DNA of 64,000 nucleotides from Nymphaea colorata (taxonomy: Eukaryota; Streptophyta; Magnoliopsida; Nymphaeales; Nymphaeaceae): positions 17,358,802 through 17,422,801 of the forward strand of contig NC_045145.1 of assembly GCF_008831285.2 (NCBI RefSeq), in the 5' to 3' direction. The number at the start of each line of letters is the position of its first letter. The first letter of the stretch is position 1. The notes under the pieces were generated by a model that saw only the letters and a list, made by a program, of their open reading frames with translations, made no database searches and was not told where the DNA came from. Shown in pieces: positions 1 through 11,463 of the stretch. A program made the translations under genes and the position numbers.

Positions 1-942
1 ATTAGCCAATCCCCTTTTTAGGTCCACAACATTTTCAAATTCAAAAGGCACTTTAAGATATTCAACTCATTTAACATGATCAAGTCCCTAGCAAGCCTCA
101 GAGGTGAAGGGCTGTTAAGTGAAAGGCAAACACATACCTACACATCTTTCTTTGCTTTATCTTGGTATTTTATGCTGAATAGCTGTAGATTCCTGTAAAA
201 GGTTTAGGATATGACTTTCAAACATTGTCATAATAATGTGAAAGATTTTCTAAAAAAACTTAAAATGGGGCGCTCAGAATGTTGAACTGCAATTTGCCAA
301 ATGGATTGCCTTATGTAAATCCATGTGTAAGGATTAGAAATGTACAACTTCTACTAGTAGGAAAATAAAAAGAAAATCCTTTCTCCCCCCCCCCCCCCCC
401 CCCCTTCAATATACTACCACAGGGTTGGAGCTTGCAGTTTATAAGACCAAAGTTTGGATTGACATGGAGATATTTCACCTGCTGTGTTCAGACCTTGAGG
501 CTGCATGTGATAGTTGATCTAGTCCTGCTACACCAATGTCTTCGAGCCTAAGTTCCTTGATTTTTTAAAATGTTTTTCTTTGTCTGTTTTGAGAAGGGAA
601 AACTTCAAAACTCATTGTTCTTCTGAATCTTCTACAGAAGTCAACAATGTCAGTGATTTTATCCTGCAAAGGCTCATTTCAATTTGCAAGTAAATAGCCT
701 GGAAGGAACTTCTTGTTTTATATTCCAGAATTTTGACTATTATGTCATGCAGACAATCAATGAATAAAAGGGGTACTCAGAAACAAAATTATATCCTCAG
801 TTTTTAGGTTTGATAGACCTTTGTTTGAACTATTGTCAGCAACTTTATGAGCTTCTGGCTATTAATGTTATCCCAGGCATGTACTGTCTGCAATGTTAAG
901 CAAATATACTGATCAACTTTCTTCTTTGACTCCCTTGTCTAG
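1..942 (+). other. Intron of the EF-Ts gene (upstream part)
   Basis: AT-rich sequence ending in the acceptor AG at 941-942, directly before the first visible EF-Ts exon. I find no further EF-Ts exon in it. It contains a homopolymeric C run. Confidence 0.7.
385..404. repeat. (C)20 homopolymer
   Basis: Twenty consecutive C residues following CTTTCT, inside the EF-Ts intron. G/C runs this long are rare in plant introns and prone to sequencing length errors. Confidence 0.9.
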
Positions 943-1687
943 GTTTGGGTCGAATTGCAGGATTATTGACGCTAGAAGTAGAAAATGATGCAGTTCAACC
1001 AGATGCACTTCATAGGGTTGGTTCTACATTAGCAATGCATATTGTGGCGGCAAAACCATTGTTCTTATCGAAGGATATGGTTTCTTCAGAAGCACTAGAG
1101 AGTGAAAAGGACATTCTCAAGTCACAGGCAATATAAATATTTTTTGGTGTATTGTTTGTTCATTTTTGCTTCATTTCTGTTACATGCATAATGCATTTCA
1201 TTCTTTTACATGCTTTTTGTGATGGCTCATGTTTTTGACTGTTTCATGAATTTAGCAATCTTATATTTGAATTTAATATTTCTGGAGATGGCTTGTACAA
1301 GTTCACAGTTATTTCTACATAAAATGCTTGGAAAAAAGATTTCATGCCATATTGCCAGGATTTGATGTCCTATGAAGGTCAATGTCAATCATGTATATAC
1401 ACCTTTTGCTGTATTCTCTGGAGTTTGATAAATTCTGTTGTACCTGCCTAAGCTGTCAAAATTTCAACTCGATCACAAGTCGGTTAAGACTCTGAAAAGA
1501 CTATTTGGGATGAGATGATCTATGTTGGTTGGCTCAAAATAAACAAATATATGTTTATATATTTATACAAACACATATATATCTGTACAATGTATGCACC
1601 AACACAAATTATATTTATATATATCTGTACTGAGACTGGTCTTTTCTCTTCCTTTTTCCCTTCTCACTCTCTTACAGTCTTACCTAT

Positions 1688-1757
<70 letters not shown>

Positions 1758-4700
1758 CATATACATATATGGAGCCTCGAGGAAAGTCGATTCGATTTGC
1801 TCGTTTCGAGCTACAGGCCTTGCCAGGCCACTACATGATGCTTTGCTAGCATTGGCAACTTTCAAGGGTGCGTTAGGGAACGTCACGTCACTTCACGAGC
1901 AAAGCCCTACGCTTTGCGAGTGCTTTGTCGATTTGCTTTGCGACTTGTACAAGTCTATCTTCCGTGGTTTTAGTTTTGTTTTCGTATGGTCTAGATCGTC
2001 GGAGCCCGGGCTGCTTTCATTGAGCTGACCCAGGGAACTTTGAGCGTCTTATGTCTTGGCGCAGGGCAAAGCACCATGTGCATGTGCTTCAGAAGTCATG
2101 AGTCGAGATGGCTTTTTCGAGATGGAAAGTGGAATCGCCAAGACGGTAAAGAACTGCACTGGAACGGAAAAGAGACTCTATCACTAGCCCCTAGCCGTTA
2201 CATTGATGAGCTTCAGTCAGTGTTTTTGACTACTACACTTTGTTGATGCAATGAACTCTTTCTATTCCATGAGCAGACACCTTTCGAGAGAGTCAAATGA
2301 TATGCACTTTTTTTGGTTAATTCTTTGCAGAACAAAAACTCAGTGTACTCCATACGACTCACTAGTATTTGGAGGACGTTTCAGACGTCGAAACGACCAA
2401 TCAAGTTTTGACTGAACCACTTGGGATGGGAATGGCGGAGCCCACATGCATCATTTGATGAAAGAAAGCACTCCAGTCCAGTCGCCTCCTCTAAGTGGCT
2501 TCCACCGAACCTCACCAAATGGAGGAACCGTAGAGTCCTAGCGAGGTGCCGGCTCCAATCCCAGCGGCGGAGGAGATAACACCGAGAGAAAAGAAAGAGA
2601 GGGAACGAGAACTGTAATGGCTATTAGAAGGGGGGGTCGCTAGCCCGTTTGGATAAGATAGGGCTAGGGCTTCAGGGTTTGATGGGTTGAGCGGGCTTGG
2701 GGCATTTTTTAACAACCTGAGTTTCCGGTACATCACATCACGAGCACGACCACTCTCCCCTTCTCGGGCTGGGCCCCCCTCAATGGGTTCCAGAAGAAGG
2801 AGGGCGGCGTACTTCTTGATTGGATGGAAGGGAACGCGTTGCCTGTGATGCAGATGTCGGGTAGGGCTTCCGATGAGGGCGACTTTCGAGATAGAGAACT
2901 TCTAGGGGGGTGAAGGGTAAAAGAAGGTGGGTAGGCCTAAGGGTGGGTCTGTCCTGGCTTGCTTGAGAGCGGTCTGATACTAGGCTTGACATTCCTTTCC
3001 CCTGACTACCTCCTCCAGACTCGGACTACCTCTTCCAGACTCGACTCATTGCCAAGCAAATTACTGAGGTTGGTTCTGAGTCGGTTGGTGATCCAGAAAA
3101 GGCTGCTGAACAGAGTGTCGAAGGGACACAACCTACCGAATGTGTTCCTGAGTCTGTGGGTCAAGAAGTAGTGGGATTGTTCGGATTGTTACAATCTCTA
3201 GCAGATGGTTCGAAATTGATTCTAAAAGAACCTCTTTCCCCAAGTGCCCCGCCCATAGAAAACCTGTTGTCGTTGGGGTCTTTGCTCATTTTGCTATCGG
3301 AGAATTCTCCATCACCTTCCAAGGAGGGTCCCTCCTCTCCACCGGGCTATCCTTCCTCAGCCAAGCTACCTTGTAGTGTGCCAGCATCATCTTCTTGCCA
3401 GAAACAACAGAGGGTGCAGTGCCTTTTTTTTTTTATGTTTGTGCGTGCAGTAAGGAGATGATAGCTTTGTCCTAAGTGCCCCGTAGGTGGGAATATTTGA
3501 TCCTGGGGAACCAGCACCAATTCCTGAATGGAAGGATTCTGCTGGAATGTTTGCCTCTGTTTTCAATGGCAGCAGAGAGTAAGCATACGAAACGTCTGTT
3601 GGAGCTTCCCACGATTCAGCTATGTGTGTGTGTTCGTGTGTATGTATAAGGTCAGAAATTAGTTGGCTGGCAAAATAACTAGGGTTACTAGTTTGACCAG
3701 CTAGTTGCTGGTTTGACAACACAGATGAGCTAACAACCAATTAGCCAGACCAGTTGGCCAACTCCTTGGGGGCTTTGTTTACTAAGGTTCTTGCATTTAT
3801 GGTACATTAACCAAGATGTGTGAATGGAAACAGGTGAAAGCCAACCATCATTTCAAAAGTTTGGTATTCCACAGCTTGAAATTCTTCTGGTTCTCACACT
3901 GAGCGGGACAGGGTAGCTTTGATACATAAACAGAGAAAATGTAGCATGATTCACTTTCCCAGTTTTTGTTTTAGTAGAACAGAAACATATGTATAAGAGC
4001 AATATTTGTTTCTTATTGATGCCTGTTTGCAGTGGGAATAATTTTTTTTTTTATGAATTGTATAATCAGGAACAGTTTGTTGAAAGAGTACTTTTCTGAG
4101 ACCTAGTACACTTTCAGCTTTCACTAACTTTATGTGTTTTTTTTCTTATCAGGCAAAAAGTACTGGAAAATCTGAAATTGCTGTAGAGAAAATGGTGGAA
4201 GGTCGTTTGAAGAAGTACTTGCAGGATGTTGTGTTGTTGGAACAAAAGTTCGTTATGAATGATAGCGTTAATGTAAAGGTATCTATATTCTTTATCATGC
4301 ATCAACCATATTCTATTACCTCTCAAATAATAGAACGCGTTTGTATCCATTTTTATTCATGAAGTAAAAAGTTCCTGTCTTATTTCTGCTGCTCCCTGCA
4401 GTCCTTGCTGGATGATCTGTCAAAGGAAGTGGGTGCACAGGTGACTATTGGTAAATTTTTAAGAATGGAGGTCGGAGAAGCAACTCAAAGGTAATGCACA
4501 CGAAGCTACATGCATCTCTTGTTCGCTTCCATGTAGTTGCTGAGTATTCACTGCCACTGTACCACCTTTTCATGTTTATTTGAGCATTTGTCTTGGTATG
4601 GTGCATAACCATATGAAGCTTCATTTAGATGTTGAATATATTACTATGGTGACCATTCGGAAGGGTGGCAAGAATTTATGCCTGTCAAAGCACAATCTCA

Positions 4701-6830
4701 CTTTTTTTTTTTGTCAAGATCTTTACCTTTTGCTTGATTAACTATCTTTTCTGTTGCATCGATCAGCTTGTGTTTTTTGTAATTTCAAAACTCCAAGATA
4801 TTACTGTTTAATGTTTGGTGGCTTTAAGTGAGATTCATGTCTTAGAAGATTATACCATTTGCTAGTTTGTCTCAATATGGCAACATGCATGGAAACATTA
4901 ACAGGTTGAGCAGCAAAAATTCTTGCTACAATGGCACCATTCGGTATTGTCTGTTAAATAGAACAAGGAGAGCAAAAAATAGAAACTTAAATATGAAATA
5001 ACTTTCAATGGTTGTGATAGATGCAAAACTTATATATAGTACTGGCAAAGATGTATATTTTTCTTAGAAGCATTTCAGAAACTTCTGCGGGTTTTCATGC
5101 TCTTTTTCAGCTCATTGGTGAGAATATTTTGGGTTTTACTGCATAAACCAAGGTCATAAATTGTAAGCAATATGATTTAAGGAGGAAAGATATATATGTT
5201 ACTGCTTAAAAGTCCATAGTAAATACCACACATAGCTGTATGGCTAAATATTGGTTTATGATAGGTCACATTTCAAGATGTGACAATTGTGGTGATTTGT
5301 ACAATTTTTTTTTAATATAATCGACCAGTCGCTTGATAATGTTAGGGCAATTCATAAACCTTAGAATGTTGGGATGCTTTGAAGTTGTTGAATTAGTTGC
5401 CCACTCCATTATCTATGGTAAACATGAAAAACAGAAAGACATGCATTGCATAGTCAGTGGATAAGAGATACCTTAGTATGTGATGGAGAACCAAGCAAAC
5501 AAGACAACTAATGAAATTCATAAACCTTAGAATGTTGGGATGCTTTGAAGTTGTTGAATTAGTTGCCCATTCCATTATCTATGGTAAACATGAAAAACAG
5601 AAAGACATGCATTGCATCGTCAGTGGATAAGAGATACCTTAGTATGTGATGGAGAACCAAGCAAACAAGACAACTAATGAATGCTAATTAGCAATTTGGA
5701 GTAAGAAAAACTTTCTCTATGAGCGTCTTTTGGATCTCACAGCTATTGTTATTCTGAAATTTAGCCTAAGTTGCCAGTTCTACTGCCTGCTATAGAGGAG
5801 ATTTTGGGAACCTTTTCAGCCTATTTACTAAAACATAAAGAAGATAGCTATGCTGCTATTTAGAACCTAAGGTGCTCCTTTGTTGTAAAGGCAAAACTTG
5901 ATGGTTTTACATGACGCTGAGTGTTGAGCAGTGTGCAGCCACATACTCTACCTTTTGATGACAGAAAAACGTAGTCCTTTTCCACTATTAAGGAAAAACA
6001 TTGGTATCTACTCTGACACATCACAAGAAGTACATGATCTCGCTGAAACGTTGAAATTATGGTTGGTAACATGTACTTTTTCTAGAGCTTAATTAGTGAC
6101 GATAATTTCGGCCTAAGCTATGTCACATAGGTAAGGGTGCTGGTGCGGGTATGGGTACGGACCATTTTTAAAAAAACTAGGCTGCGGGGGTACGGCCGTA
6201 CACACACATGCACATACATATATAGAAGTCAAAATGAAGAAAAAAGAGGGAAGTGGGACATTAAAATGAGGGTTTCGAAAATTTTAACGTTAAAATGGTT
6301 TAAGAAGTTAAAATGTAAAAATCTTTAACATTAAAATTGGACAAATTTGGACTCAGTCAACATTGACCGAGTCTGAAAAAGGTCAAAAATGACCTTCGGT
6401 GTGTTGACCGCACCCGGTACGGTCAACGCAGTACCCTGCCGTACCCGTACCCGTGTTGTACCCATACCGTGTGGGTATGTGACAGAGGGCCTAAGATTTT
6501 TCATTTTTGTGTCATGATGATCATCATCTTTCCCCGTTTATTCTGGTTGCTATTTGCATGGTTCTCAAGTTAATGGTATAAATATTGATGTGTAGTACTT
6601 TGAGAATAAGTGCTGAAACATCAGTCCTTTCGATTACGGGAGGTGCATTTTTAACATATAATAGGTCGGTATAATGTAGTAAGACTGCATCGCTTGTCTG
6701 CTGTTCTTTTTAGATGTTTCTTCAATCAGTTAACCTTTATAAATGCCAACTGTTTATGTTATTAGTTAGGTAGATGAAACTCTATTATGCTGACGTTAAC
6801 AGGGTAGAGGCATCTTCTGAAGCTGCTTAA
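943..6830 (+). CDS. EFTS: Elongation factor Ts, mitochondrial type (3' part, four exons)
   Basis: EF-Ts is the guanine-nucleotide exchange factor that recycles EF-Tu in organelle translation. The window holds only the C-terminal 141 residues, in exons 943-1127, 4153-4278, 4402-4490 and 6803-6830 (stop TAA 6828-6830); the first listed exon starts with the last two bases of a split codon. Seen: [12 protein letters not shown], then [13 protein letters not shown] and [15 protein letters not shown], then [50 protein letters not shown] and a short VEASSEAA tail. The VEGRL and LEQ-F-ND motifs are the conserved EF-Ts core, and the order matches plant mitochondrial EF-Ts rather than chloroplast PETs. 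All junctions are in frame. The first intron needs a GC donor (CAG|GCAATA at 1128) because no GT there keeps the reading frame. The other introns are GT-AG. The 5' exons lie outside the window. Confidence 0.93.
1689..1754. repeat. Compound (CT)n(TA)n microsatellite
   Basis: An uninterrupted CT run of about 22 bases changes directly to a TA run of about 44 bases, in EF-Ts intron 1128-4152. Confidence 0.95.
1770..3461. other. GC-richer insert-like segment in EF-Ts intron, with a 152-codon open frame
   Basis: This part of the 3-kb EF-Ts intron is visibly richer in G and C than the AT-rich intron on either side, and is probably an insertion such as a transposon or captured fragment. A plus-strand frame stays open from 3006 to 3461. 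It has protein-like composition ([20 protein letters not shown] near its start, then a proline/serine-rich part) but no upstream ATG that I would trust and no domain I recognise. I saw no terminal repeats or target duplication that would class it. It may be a retroelement relic or a captured exon. Confidence 0.3.
5349..5680. repeat. Tandem duplication, 2 x 166 bp
   Basis: Two head-to-tail copies with 166-base offset (about 5349-5514 and 5515-5680). They differ at only two positions I can see (CACTCC/CATTCC and GCATAG/GCATCG), so the duplication is recent. It lies in the last EF-Ts intron, 4491-6802. Confidence 0.93.
6118..6487. mobile_element. MITE, 370 bp, with 8-bp target site duplication
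   Basis: The element starts CTATGTCACATA and ends with the inverted complement TATGTGACAGAG (one mismatch in 12). Further inverted similarity inside the ends is built on GGGTACGG-type repeats. It is flanked by an exact direct repeat GGCCTAAG at 6110-6117 and 6488-6495. An 8-bp duplication and short inverted ends point to the hAT class; Mutator-like (usually 9 bp) is the alternative. It has no coding capacity and sits in the last EF-Ts intron, 315 bp before the terminal coding exon. Confidence 0.85.
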
Positions 6831-8560
6831 AGGCATCTTTCATTGGTCCAAGAATACAACCTGGATGGTGACCGACCCATTTGATTTGACTGATAGAGTG
6901 TAGTTATGGTCCCAGAACTGGAAGGTTCAGCCGGGCTCTGTGAATCGGAATCTTTCTTGATGTTTGGAAGTAGACCCATCATGCATTCTTGGCTTGGTTT
7001 TTCAATTGAAATTTTGTCTGACACTAACTAGATGAGGTAATATTCTCAAGAAAAGGAGCATTTTTTTGTTCCTTCTCACATTTTCGGAAGGTGAAAGCGA
7101 GACTGAACTACAAAGGAGAATTGTATTTTATATATTCCTGGAGAATTTATCAAGTTTGATTATAATAAAAGCAATTTTCATGTTAGACACTGGTGAATTT
7201 AAAGATCAAACTTGTATAAGGAAAGGTACATGTGGATTTATTGATAAAAAAATCATTGCAGATAGATATGGCATGATTAACAACTGGATGTGCGTCGGGT
7301 TTCATTTCATGGGGTTCCGAAGGAACAAGACATGATACATGTGCTTGCCTTCCTGCTGTTGTGCTTTGTGTTGCATATGTTTTGTATTTCGTCTCTAGCG
7401 GTTTCTGGCAACATCATTGCAGAAAATAAGCTCATAGGATCGTCTTGGCGTTACATTCCAAATACAATTAATTTTGTTCAGTTCCATTCACCGGGAGCAC
7501 CACCTTTATGTGTGTATTCAAGCGTGGACAAACTCATGGCTTAGACTCGGTCCTCTTTCCATGATGTACCTGCTCCTTGCTGAGGCCTTCGCATGGAGTT
7601 ACGAGGTCTTCATTTGGAGCAATATCCAACTAGCAGACTTTTGGAAGAAGATGGCGAATCGCAAGTAGCCGAGGGATGATTTATTTTCTGGTGGAACGAG
7701 ATATTGAAGTCTACATTTGACCGACATAACCTAGTAGTCTGTTGATTAGTTTTTTTCTGTTGCAACGAGATATTCAAATCTGAATTTGACAATCACAACT
7801 TGTTAATGCCTCGAGTATTACAAGGTGTCTTAAGGCTTTCACAATTCAATATTATCGATCGCATGTCTACAAGTCTTGACAACCCTGATTCCTCAACAAA
7901 GATTGGTTTCTCAAAAGCTTAAGCAAGTGATGCATTTTTCAACCACCGTCAGAAAGAATGAATTTGTCGAGTGCCTTAGCCTATAATTCGAGGGACGCAT
8001 TAAAAAAAAAGAATTCCAAAAAGAAGCGGACTTTTGGGGATCTTATTTAATGTCAACAAACAACACAATTACTTATTCTTTCATATGCTAAAGTTTGAGT
8101 CTAACGTGACCTTTTAGACCATTTTCGAGGCAAGTCGATGTTCATGAATCGCCAGTGCTGTTATTTCATGACATCTAAATTTGAATAAGATCAACCAAGA
8201 GGCCATTTAAACAATCTACGCGGTCGACGGATCATCTTAGACATTGATATCATTCAACACACATGAAAAATATATAGTGGTACAATCGTCTGTGAGAATG
8301 TAAGGGTTGTGAGAATGTAAGGGGTCGTTTTCGGGTGAGCAAGAGGATCATCCGACCGCCCGAAGGCCCTCCCATTTCCCTTGTCTCTGAGGTCCTGAGC
8401 TGCGTTGGTGTCAGTGATAGAAAGGTGCACCCTTCAACTTGAATGCCGCACCCTACTACCTTAAGACAAATGAAATTATTCAAGTGTTTCTTGAATCCAG
8501 CCCAATTTTGGGGCAGATTTCTAAAACACTCAAATGTTGTTCTTCTAAATGAATTTTAAA
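6831..8560. other. EF-Ts 3' UTR and downstream flank, no gene seen
   Basis: Probable 3' UTR after the EF-Ts stop, with an AATAAAA signal candidate near 7165. The rest is AT-rich with short open frames that show no recognisable product. Confidence 0.5.
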
Positions 8561-8721
8561 GGGCTGTTTGGGAATAGTAACAGGACACTACTGTTCCATG
8601 TATCTGCCTCAAAAATTAGGTAGGTTCGTAGAACAATTTAAAAAGTGTATTATGAATCTGGCTCGATTTTTGGGATAAATACATAAAACAGTAACAACTA
8701 TTACTATTGTCAAACAACACC
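8561..8721. mobile_element. Small MITE-like inverted-repeat element
   Basis: The left end GGGCTGTTTGGGAATAGTAA and the complement of the right end (GGTGTTGTTTGACAATAGTA) match over about 30 bases with several mismatches. This is the layout of hAT- or Harbinger-type MITEs. No certain target duplication is visible. The flanks (about 8490-8560 and 8722-8830) repeat GAATC...CAATTTT...GCAGAT..ATGAAACACT motifs also found inside it, so related copies may be nested here. Confidence 0.55.
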
Positions 8722-9507
8722 TGGGTAGATGAATCTACCTAAACATTAGAGTAGATTCATGAAACACTTGAACTAGGTGTCGTGAATCAACTCCAATCTT
8801 TTAAGGCAGATACATGAAACACTCACAAAGTGTTTTATTTACCGAATAACCTCCTAAAAACTTCAATTCGGATTTTGTCTTCTTGCGCTGTCTTTATCCA
8901 TGGAAGGAGAGAAATGGGGGGTCGTCGATTCATCATGGCACTTAGAAACTCAACTACCGTCGGTTCCCCCTCCAAACGCCATAATAATCTATCGAATAAT
9001 TTTTGCATGTACCATCAAAATGAGCTGTGGTGGAGGGAAGGTGCCAAACTGAGAGCAGCCCAGCCGCCCAACCATTTGTACATTCTTGTTTGTTTGCATT
9101 CTAGCGCTGCTCCCCCCACTAGATGATGGGGAAGTTCTACCCCTTTCTTGGATCTGTCCGACTTACCGACCTAGAAGATGCACATCTGTCTGTGATACTC
9201 TTCTTCGTCAAAATGATTGCTTTTATTGTTAAAAGATCTAGGTACTTTTCTTTGGATCTTTGTCCAAAATCGCTTCTTTTGATACGTTGTTGATTGGTAA
9301 CTGCAAATCCACTTTGCTTGTTGAACTCATCAACTTCGGAGGCTTAATGCCGGAGAGGTGGTACCTCCTCAGTCATGCCGTCACCTTTTCACAGAACGGG
9401 AAAAAGGTGAAGATGATGGCTTTTGATCCCTAGCTGAGTGTCGTATTATTTCTCTTGACTGCAAATAATGGTAAGCATACGTCTCTGTAAGGCATGGAAA
9501 AAGAAGG

Positions 9508-9678
9508 GGGTGGCTTTTACCCACAGGTCAAGCCAAAAAATTCTGGTTAAGGTACATTAGATATAAAATTTTAAAATTTGCCCAGAAATATAAATATAAA
9601 AATAAGAAGTTTTTAATTGTCCAAGTGGGTGGGCAGGCAAATTGCCCACACATAGCCAACATCTGCCTCCGCCCCTGC
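9508..9678 (-). repeat. Dispersed repeat, copy 1 (GGGCAATTTGCCCAC family)
   Basis: On the minus strand this runs from GCAGGGGCGGAGGCAG through GTGGGCAA...GCCCACC to an AT-rich core. It resembles the segment at 14700-14872, which has the same order of a GGAGCCAG-like end, AT-rich core and GGGCAACTGCCCAC block. Such non-coding elements are dispersed in many plant genomes; I cannot assign the class. Confidence 0.4.
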
Positions 9679-9866
9679 TTTTCGGTACCACCTAACCCAG
9701 TGCCTGCATTCTTAGTACTTCATCTGCTTGCGACTTCCTTTAAAGGTTTTCTGCACTTAAAATGTAAGGATTGGTTGCATTGATCTTATCATCTTCCTTT
9801 TTTTCATTAAATTCAGTTCTTTACATGATAATACACATCAAAAACTTCTTTTTGCCTTTGAGTTGG

Positions 9867-10420
9867 TCATTCTTTCGAAGGGTTCCCCCTCATCGTTGTT
9901 GCCTCCAATCTCCATCGAGTCGGCTCGTCCATGCCGTCACTTGTAGGAGAGTTTGCATCCAATTTGAAAATGTCTTCTGTGTTGGGTTGAGGAAGAGCCT
10001 CGAATTTGATTAGTTGGGCATGAATTCGATCATCCTGCAGCTTTATCTTGATTTCAAAAACAGGAGAGAAACCAAGTGGGACCTCAATATGAACGTGAGC
10101 ATACACAAATCTCTTTAATCCTTTGGCATATTAATCGGCCGGCCAAAGTGGCCCCAATCAATGCTGCCACATCCACCACAAAAATCCATTAATTCCATAG
10201 ATCAGGGGAAAGTTCGGGGAGTCTTCAAATCTTTGCAATTAGAAGCCTCAAGATTCGGCTGTTTCCTTGGCTTCTAATGGTTTGCCATGAAAACCTTACC
10301 TCTAACCCTCCATGCACCTCGTTGGAAGACAACATTGATAAGCTCCTCAAAGGTAGTATGCACAAGAAAAATGTCATCTTCAACAATGGTGAAACAAATA
10401 GAAGTAATTCCCAACCATTG
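9867..10420 (-). mobile_element. Broken LINE ORF1 fragment (DUF4283/gag-like)
   Basis: Minus-strand frames, with stops and shifts between them, read DDIFLVHTTFEELINVVFQR, then GAWRVRGKVFMANHWKPRKQ with a stop inside, then LGRPI/LAGRLICQRIKEICV and YAHVHIEVPLGFSP...FEALPQP. The order (a region like LVxF..EE...VL..GPW...G....L..W.P, then a LG...G..L, then YA.V.IEVPL) is that of the DUF4283 ORF1 protein of plant L1-type LINEs. The zinc knuckle that should follow is not visible. No intact frame remains. Confidence 0.6.
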
Positions 10421-11441
10421 CCTTGTCATCTAGAGCCTCGACTGACAAGTTTTTATCCCTTTTTAAAATCAGAAAATATGTACACACGCCCATTCATCCT
10501 GGTGAGATGTTAGGCGCAATGTAGTTTGCTTTTGAAATGGTTCACCTTTAGTACAGATGATGACATTATGGATACAAACTCCAAAGTTATTGGTCGTATG
10601 CTAACCTCTATCTGCTAAAGTAATCAGTCCATGATTTGATAGAGGTAAAACCTGATTATATGCTCATATCGGGTCTAGGTCTAACTGTCTAAGTTAGTTG
10701 CTGCAGCTGTGGAACCGACATCTGCTAGACCAGAGAAAGAGGCGTTAGGTGGGATGCCAACGGAGAAGATGCTGAAGATGAGGCATACAACAGCTACCAA
10801 TCAGTGATGGGAGTTGGTCTATTGGAGCAGTGCAGAGCCAGGGTTTGTTTGCTTTGGATCAATCTCTTTCAGCTAGTGATAAAAGGCAGGAACATACAAC
10901 TCACAAGGAAAAAAGACAAACCAGCTCAAACAGAGAAGTAACAGTCTTTCCGAGTGAGCACGAGATTAGCAACCCACTACTCAGAGAAGAGGACGCAAGG
11001 CCACCCCGGCAACATTGGTAAATACATTGAAGCTATGCAAGAAGACTTTTCTTTCCCTTGGCAGGAGCTGAGGTGCTTCTTTTTTTTTTTCTCCTCTAAA
11101 CTGCTCTTGGTAGGCCATGTTTTGTGGTCTTTCTTCTACGATCTCTTTCATAATGTCCTTGCATATTAAAATTTTTTCTTAATAAAGGCAGGACTTATCC
11201 TCTTGCAGGCCTTTACTGGAAAGATCAGTTTTGAGGCTAAACCCAGAAAGGGTACGGTATGAACACAGTCTCATGCGTTTGCATTCCTGTCCTAAGAGAT
11301 AGAAATGGACCAGAAGTCACATCATTCCTCTCTCTTCTTGACAAAATGCAAGAGGGAAGAGATTCATCAACAAGAAAAGTTGCAGGGTACTCATCTTCCA
11401 TAGAAGAACTAACCTCTTTCATTGCTCCAAAAGATACCTCT

Positions 11442-11463
11442 CCCTCTCTCTCTCTCTCTCTCT
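11442..11463. repeat. (CT)n microsatellite
   Basis: About 11 CT units in intergenic sequence. Confidence 0.9.
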
